DNA from: Azolla caroliniana
Lineage: Eukaryota > Polypodiophyta
Direction: 5' to 3'
DNA length: 64,000 nucleotides
Assembly (NCBI GenBank): GCA_043228905.1
Contig: JBHGNT010000021.1
Location: 372,001-436,000 of the forward strand
Shown: positions 59,108 to 64,000 of the stretch, piece after piece
Layout of the letters: every line of letters begins with the position of its first letter
How positions within the stretch are numbered: position 1 is the stretch's first letter
The notes under the pieces: generated by a model
Told to the model about the DNA's origin: nothing
Databases searched by the model: none
Seen by the model: the letters and a program-made list of their open reading frames with translations, nothing else
Made by a program: the position numbers and the translations under genes

Positions 59108-59173
59108 GGTGTTTTGACAATCAAACTTGAGAGTGCCTAAAGCTAGGGTAATCATCCCAATTGTCAAAACACC
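59108..59173. repeat. 14-bp perfect inverted repeat
   Basis: GGTGTTTTGACAAT (59108-59121) and ATTGTCAAAACACC (59160-59173) form a 14-bp stem with a 38-base loop. It may be a transposon footprint or a chance hairpin. Confidence 0.6.
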
Positions 59174-59639
59174 CCATCGTATTCATAAAAACAACTATTA
59201 TACCGAATATCACGTAGATAGTTCTAATTATGGTATTTCAAATTCCATCTAATTATTTAGGAGTTTAATTATTTTTGTTTGGCTCATGTTTAGTCTATAA
59301 TTTAAGCTCCAATGGAAACTTTAATCCATGCTAATCATTAAACTCATCCCATATTCGTTGCATTTGTTGGGAATGTTGGTGTACTAGCAATAATAAGATA
59401 AACTAAAACCAATAAATCAGATATAAACTACAAATGTTACAAAAAATCAATGTGGGATTTGAGAGAATCAAACTCACAAACATCTCATACTTGAAGGGAC
59501 TCAATCACCTTCGAGGTCGACGTATACATTTTGTTTGATACACATTTTCTGATATTAAGAATGATCAATTTATTGTTCCTTTTCGCATAGTTTCTTTGGG
59601 GATATTGTAGTTCATGGTCGGGTATTAGCATGGAGTTGA

Positions 59640-59900
59640 TGATATGGCCGTAGCACTAGTGACAAGTTTTAATGGATAATGGTAGGCTAAGTGAGAAACT
59701 AATTGTCCTGAGACTTGAGACAACACATATAGTTTTGGAGTTCAAGTACATAGAGGGGATTAGCCATCCCCTTTGACATGACATCGTAAAGACAATGTAA
59801 TGCTTTGTTGGTGAGGCCAAGCTCTCTTATTTCAGATGCATAATATAATTAGCTCAAGAGGTATAATACATAGAAATATTTTGTGATATAGGATGCCGAT
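59640..59900. repeat. dispersed repeat family, copy 2
   Basis: Shares ordered blocks with 5266-5560, including a tttaatgg...ggtagg start, gagaaact, cct.g.acttg.g.aca and gctctctt.ttc.gat. Divergence is high. Confidence 0.5.
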
Positions 59901-60105
59901 GGGGTTTTCTATTTGTCTTGATGTCGCTAGGAGGCTGGTTTGATGAGATATCAAGTTCAACCAAACTCACTATGTGTAACACATTTCATTGGAGAGTGTA
60001 TGTTAAAGTCCAATCTTGTCATAAGTGTTTTTTTTGTAACTCTTTATATGCTAGGAGGAAATGTCAAGACTTTGTGAGACCACACAAAAGAAAAACTAAA
60101 GTATT

Positions 60106-60660
<555 letters not shown>

Positions 60661-62146
60661 TGAGACCATCATAATCTAGGGGCATACCATGTACAAAGTT
60701 GTGCACAAAAGCATTGAATGTCGACGTTAGTACTAAACTAAGTGCACGATTAGGAGAAAAGAAGAAAAACAAAACTATCTCAATTGTTTTAGGCCAAATG
60801 ACCTTACCTCAATGTGAAACGGAACAACCTTTTTGTGAGAGAGTTATGAAACTAACTTTTGTGACGTGTTTGCTCTTTCTTCTTCATTTTTGGCCTAAAT
60901 TTCTCTTAGATAGAATCCAGGCTTGTTGAGTACACTCTTGTCCAAATCCACCTTTATACTTGTTTGCTAGTACGCTACTTCATTCACATCAAACATGATC
61001 ACTTTCTCTATTGTAATGCATGCTTAGCACAAAGTCATAATGTGCCTTCATGTTAATGCATGTAGGATGATTCTCCATCAAGGCCAACGTGAATCATTGG
61101 GCTTGATTACCACATATAGATATCTAGGGTTTCCATATTCACATCTAAACCCACATGTAATGCGCTTCATTGACCCAATGGACAACATGGTTTTTGTTTA
61201 CGAGCCCTATTCTATACAATATTATCACATGTCTTGACCTTGTAGGGCTCGCTTTTTTGCATGTTTGAGGACAAAAAGCTAAACCTCAACCTCATGTGTG
61301 TTTGAGCATGTATGCCACACATAATTGATGTGTTTTACTCTACATGAAGCTTTCTCTTTAAAACTACCCTCAAAGTATCACATATTTGACATGATATCCA
61401 TTGAATTTCATTCAATGAAGAATAGGGTACTACTACGAGGGACATTTTAATGCAAACTTCATCTTGATTGTCCTAAAGTCTAGATATCTCCATACATAAC
61501 CATTTCACCCTCCTTTGTTGCTTCAATCATTTGTGAGTTGTTATTGTTATGACATGTAAGTTGAGCACGCATCAAGGCATCATCTAAGTATATATGTAGT
61601 GAGTGTGCTTCTTAAGAGTTTCTTCGACATGATGTCTTGGAAGCAAATAATAAAGGTTATGCATCCGAAGTCATCCTTATCTATGCTCCATGCAAGTTTG
61701 TTCCAGAGGTTTGGCTTCATCTTGTGGATTCATGTACATACACAAACGTTAATTCTAATATAGGTTGATCAATTTATCTCCACTTCACTAACTTTTTTAG
61801 ACTAGAACTTAGATGTACAAGTTTCGTTAGTTATAAATTCAGTATATTACTTCATCAGGAACTAAAATCTTTCTTCTTCTTCTTCTTCTTCTTCTTTTCC
61901 TTTTGTTAGAATTGTTAAAACAAAAGAAGCAAAAACAGGTATGCTAAGCATGATGCTTTCTGTACAAATTTTCTGAATAATGCGGAAGAGAAGCTGTGGG
62001 AAATCGAATCTGAGACCCTTCCGCCGCCCCCAAATGGATCATCATGAAGAGGTTGATAAAAGCAGCGCAGAGTTCAGCGATGATATGGATCGATTCCACT
62101 CTGCACCTCCTGCTAGATTTGGGGCCCCTTCCCAATGTTGTCCTCA
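60661..62146. other. intergenic, nothing recognised
   Basis: AT-rich sequence with a (TTC)n patch at about 61869-61896. The last few hundred bases are the probable 3' UTR and downstream flank of the minus-strand membrane-protein gene. Confidence 0.35.
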
Positions 62147-62941
62147 TCAATTCCCACAGGTACAACAATTGGGGCATGGACAAGGGCCGGAGGAGCATAA
62201 GAGTGGGTATGGGTACAACGTTGTTGGGTAGTAGAGACCAGTAGGAATATACGTTGGTCCACCTATATAACATCCATTATAGTTGATACATACTCATATT
62301 TGTCAAATCTACTACCTCCATGGATTTTTTGATTGTTTAACAAGAAAATGTCAAGCAAAACATACACAAGTTATTGATTTGTGAGCACATGCGCGTGCAT
62401 TACCTGGATAGCTAGGAGATATATGATGTAGAGGTAGAGGATGATGAGGGTGATGATATAAATGAGGGGGGTGAGGATGAGGTGATGAGATTTGAACGTG
62501 TGCGGTTGTGCTCCTTGCTTGCGCCGAAGTAGGTTCTGTCAATCGTGTTGGTGGTGTTGATTGTGTCGCAACCGATGGTATTGGTGTCATTGACACTTGC
62601 GCCGGAGTAGACTCTGTTTGAGGTGGAGGCACAGGGGGAGGAGGTGGCATTTTCTCAGGAGGCAATGGTGCAAGAGGCATCACTGCTTGTGGTGGCACCT
62701 CTACATCTCCATCTAGACACCCTCCACAACACCTATCCACCACTCCTTTGGACCCGTAGGGAGAACCATCACCCACATGTCTACTAATGCATGCTCGTCT
62801 TATGGCCTTTGCAATGATAAGGAGGATAATTATCGTCGTGACGACAATGATGACTCCCATTATGGCTAGTCCTGGGTCTGGGTGATGCCCCTCATTTTGT
62901 TGGGTTGCATTGTAGGAGAAATCCACATTGGTTGTAGACAT
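62147..62941 (-). CDS. small single-pass membrane protein with Pro-rich and Cys-rich tail, 2 exons, 217 aa
   Basis: Exon 1 is 62941-62404 (ATG at 62941; ends CCAG|GTAATG). Exon 2 is 62262-62147 (acceptor ttatatag, stop TGA); the junction is phase 1. Layout: MSTTNVDFSYNATQQ, PDPGLAI, a membrane segment at about 28-45 (VIIVVTTIIILLIIA), basic KAIRRAC, CCGGCLDGDVEVP, a long Pro/Thr/Ser-rich region, a His/Pro-rich stretch, then the exon-2 part rich in Tyr and Pro that ends CSSGPCPCPNCCTCGN. Unspliced reading would give a less sensible end. The N-terminus lacks a signal peptide, so the membrane segment is probably a signal anchor. I recognise no family. The paralog at 57.2-57.6 kb supports that exon 1 is real. 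Confidence 0.6.
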
Positions 62942-62984
62942 AATGTTGCTTAATTTTTACAATCTTACTGTATAATATTCCTAG

Positions 62985-63375
62985 GGGAGTGGTTATTGTA
63001 AATACAATTAGAAGAAGCAAAAAGAGAAGGGTATATATTCCCCGTCCTATTGTGTTATACCCATTTTATAATATCTCTCCTTGGTCAAAAACTTATGTTG
63101 CTTACTTTTCCTCGGTTTCTATTGAAATGTTAAATAAAGTAGGCAATCCTTGTTTATTACATTGTAGTCCTTTTTCCTACGGAAGTGGTTACTATCAATG
63201 CAACTAGAGAGAAGGAAAAATGGAAGGGCATATGTTCCCCATTCTATTGTGGTATGTCCATTTAGTAAAAAATCTTTCCCTAGTCAAAATCAACATTCCA
63301 ATTGGAATGTTAAAGAAAGGAGGCGATTGTTTTTTATTACTTTGCATTCCTTTTTCCTCCCAATTGAACAATATG
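62985..63375. repeat. 196-bp tandem duplication upstream of the membrane-protein gene
   Basis: gtggttattgtaaatacaa at 62989 and gtggttactatcaatgcaa at 63185 begin two copies that continue with matching blocks (tattccccgtcctattgtg / tgttccccattctattgtg, gaaatgttaaataaagtagg / ggaatgttaaagaaaggagg, cctttttcct). By eye roughly 75-80% identical. It lies directly upstream of the ATG at 62941 and so probably covers the promoter. Confidence 0.8.
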
Positions 63376-64000
63376 GGACGCATGTTTTCCTTATTGGAGT
63401 ATGTAAGTATGGTGCTTAGTCCATCCTAATATCATCAACATGTATCATTTGTTTTTTTAACACATAATCTTGTTGTTCATATAAATAAACCATCCTTTGT
63501 CAATCTTGCTTATGCAGTTCCTTGGGTCATTACTTTATATATATGCATGTATATTTGGACATCATCATTAAATCAACAAGATGCCAAGAGAACCAATGTC
63601 TTTTGGTTGTAATCGTAATGAGTACACGATCCCATTCCATTGAGCCATGCCCACATGGTTATATCTCATTGCAACAATTTTGTTTCTTGACATAAATTTT
63701 ACCCTCTCTCCACATTTGATTGGTGATGACCACCCTCTTTGCCAATAGACACATTTAATCTCTTACCACTACTCATTTGTAATGGAACAATTGCCTATTT
63801 TTATTACACATTCAATAGGGTTTATTTTTTTGGGCACTATTCTTTGTGAACCAAATTTATATTTTCCCTTTCATTTGAATGACATTTCTATATCCTTCCA
63901 CGATGCTAAATTTCAATAACATACCCAAGAGTTTTCATCATTAAGCACAAGCATGACACATCCTGTGTTATTCCATTTACACAAATTTGTTGACTTCACT
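63376..64000. other. intergenic, nothing recognised
   Basis: AT-rich sequence to the window end without a convincing gene or repeat. Confidence 0.35.

Larger units (their letters stand above)
57600..59639. other. intergenic; small repeats only
   Basis: AT-rich. It contains a 48-bp tandem duplication at 58793-58888 and a 14-bp perfect inverted repeat at 59108-59173 (both listed separately). The 75-codon frame at 58043-58270 resembles nothing known. Confidence 0.35.

Noticed and set aside
61944-62273. 109-codon minus-strand ORF as a separate gene
   Set aside because: It overlaps exon 2 of the membrane-protein gene in another frame; the spliced reading gives a coherent Tyr/Pro/Cys-rich end with good splice sites.

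Overview
The window looks like nuclear DNA of a land plant with a large, repeat-rich genome. The evidence is split genes with canonical GT/AG introns, plant-type gene families (THO5-type THOC5, a CCR4-homolog-4 deadenylase, a DUF4220/DUF594 membrane protein), many (GA)n/(CT)n/(GT)n microsatellites, and decayed LINE, Ty1/copia and Penelope-like retroelements. A fern or other seed-free vascular plant is my guess, from the Penelope-like element, the inflated introns and genes I cannot place in seed-plant families. That is inference, not proof. There is no prokaryotic signal, rRNA, tRNA or CRISPR.

Layout. 1-6 kb: intergenic DNA with a 3-copy tandem repeat, a 5'-truncated LINE end, a heavily mutated copia relic (minus) and a candidate first exon of a plastid-targeted protein. 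6.1-9.3 kb: a LINE (minus) with an intact reverse transcriptase ORF, inserted in a GA microsatellite. 10.9-15.5 kb: a divergent gene pair, a 109-aa conserved small protein (minus, 2 exons) and a 9-exon CCR4-like deadenylase (plus). 15.8-16.1 kb: a possible secreted-peptide ORF. 17.5-27.6 kb: a complete 8-exon THOC5 gene (minus) whose introns hold LINE fragments and local duplications. 31.4-37.7 kb: a 3-exon gene for a ~1,767-aa coiled-coil protein (plus). 41.4-43.6 kb: a single-exon DUF4220/DUF594 protein (minus). 44.2-46.6 kb: a Penelope-like element with 115-bp terminal inverted repeats and a convincing hammerhead ribozyme. 49.7-53.5 kb: two decayed LINE copies of one family, head to head, one carrying a near-perfect 309-bp tandem duplication. 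54.6 kb: an orphan first exon. 55.8-56.3 kb: an L1-like relic. 57.2-57.6 and 62.1-62.9 kb: two paralogous small single-pass membrane proteins sharing an intron position. Between them lies a 550-bp stretch with repeated TTGTCCCAA palindromes and a 110-bp (CT)n.

The host genes do not form an operon or cluster. Two of them act on mRNA (THOC5 in nuclear export, the CCR4-like protein in poly(A) removal), but their proximity is probably chance. The most interesting signals are the hammerhead-bearing Penelope-like element, a His-to-Gln change at a conserved active-site position of the CCR4-like protein, the shared 3' hairpin and CTTT tail of the LINE family, and the pair of undescribed membrane proteins. 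Gene models were assembled by hand from splice signals, reading frames and family conservation, without transcript evidence.
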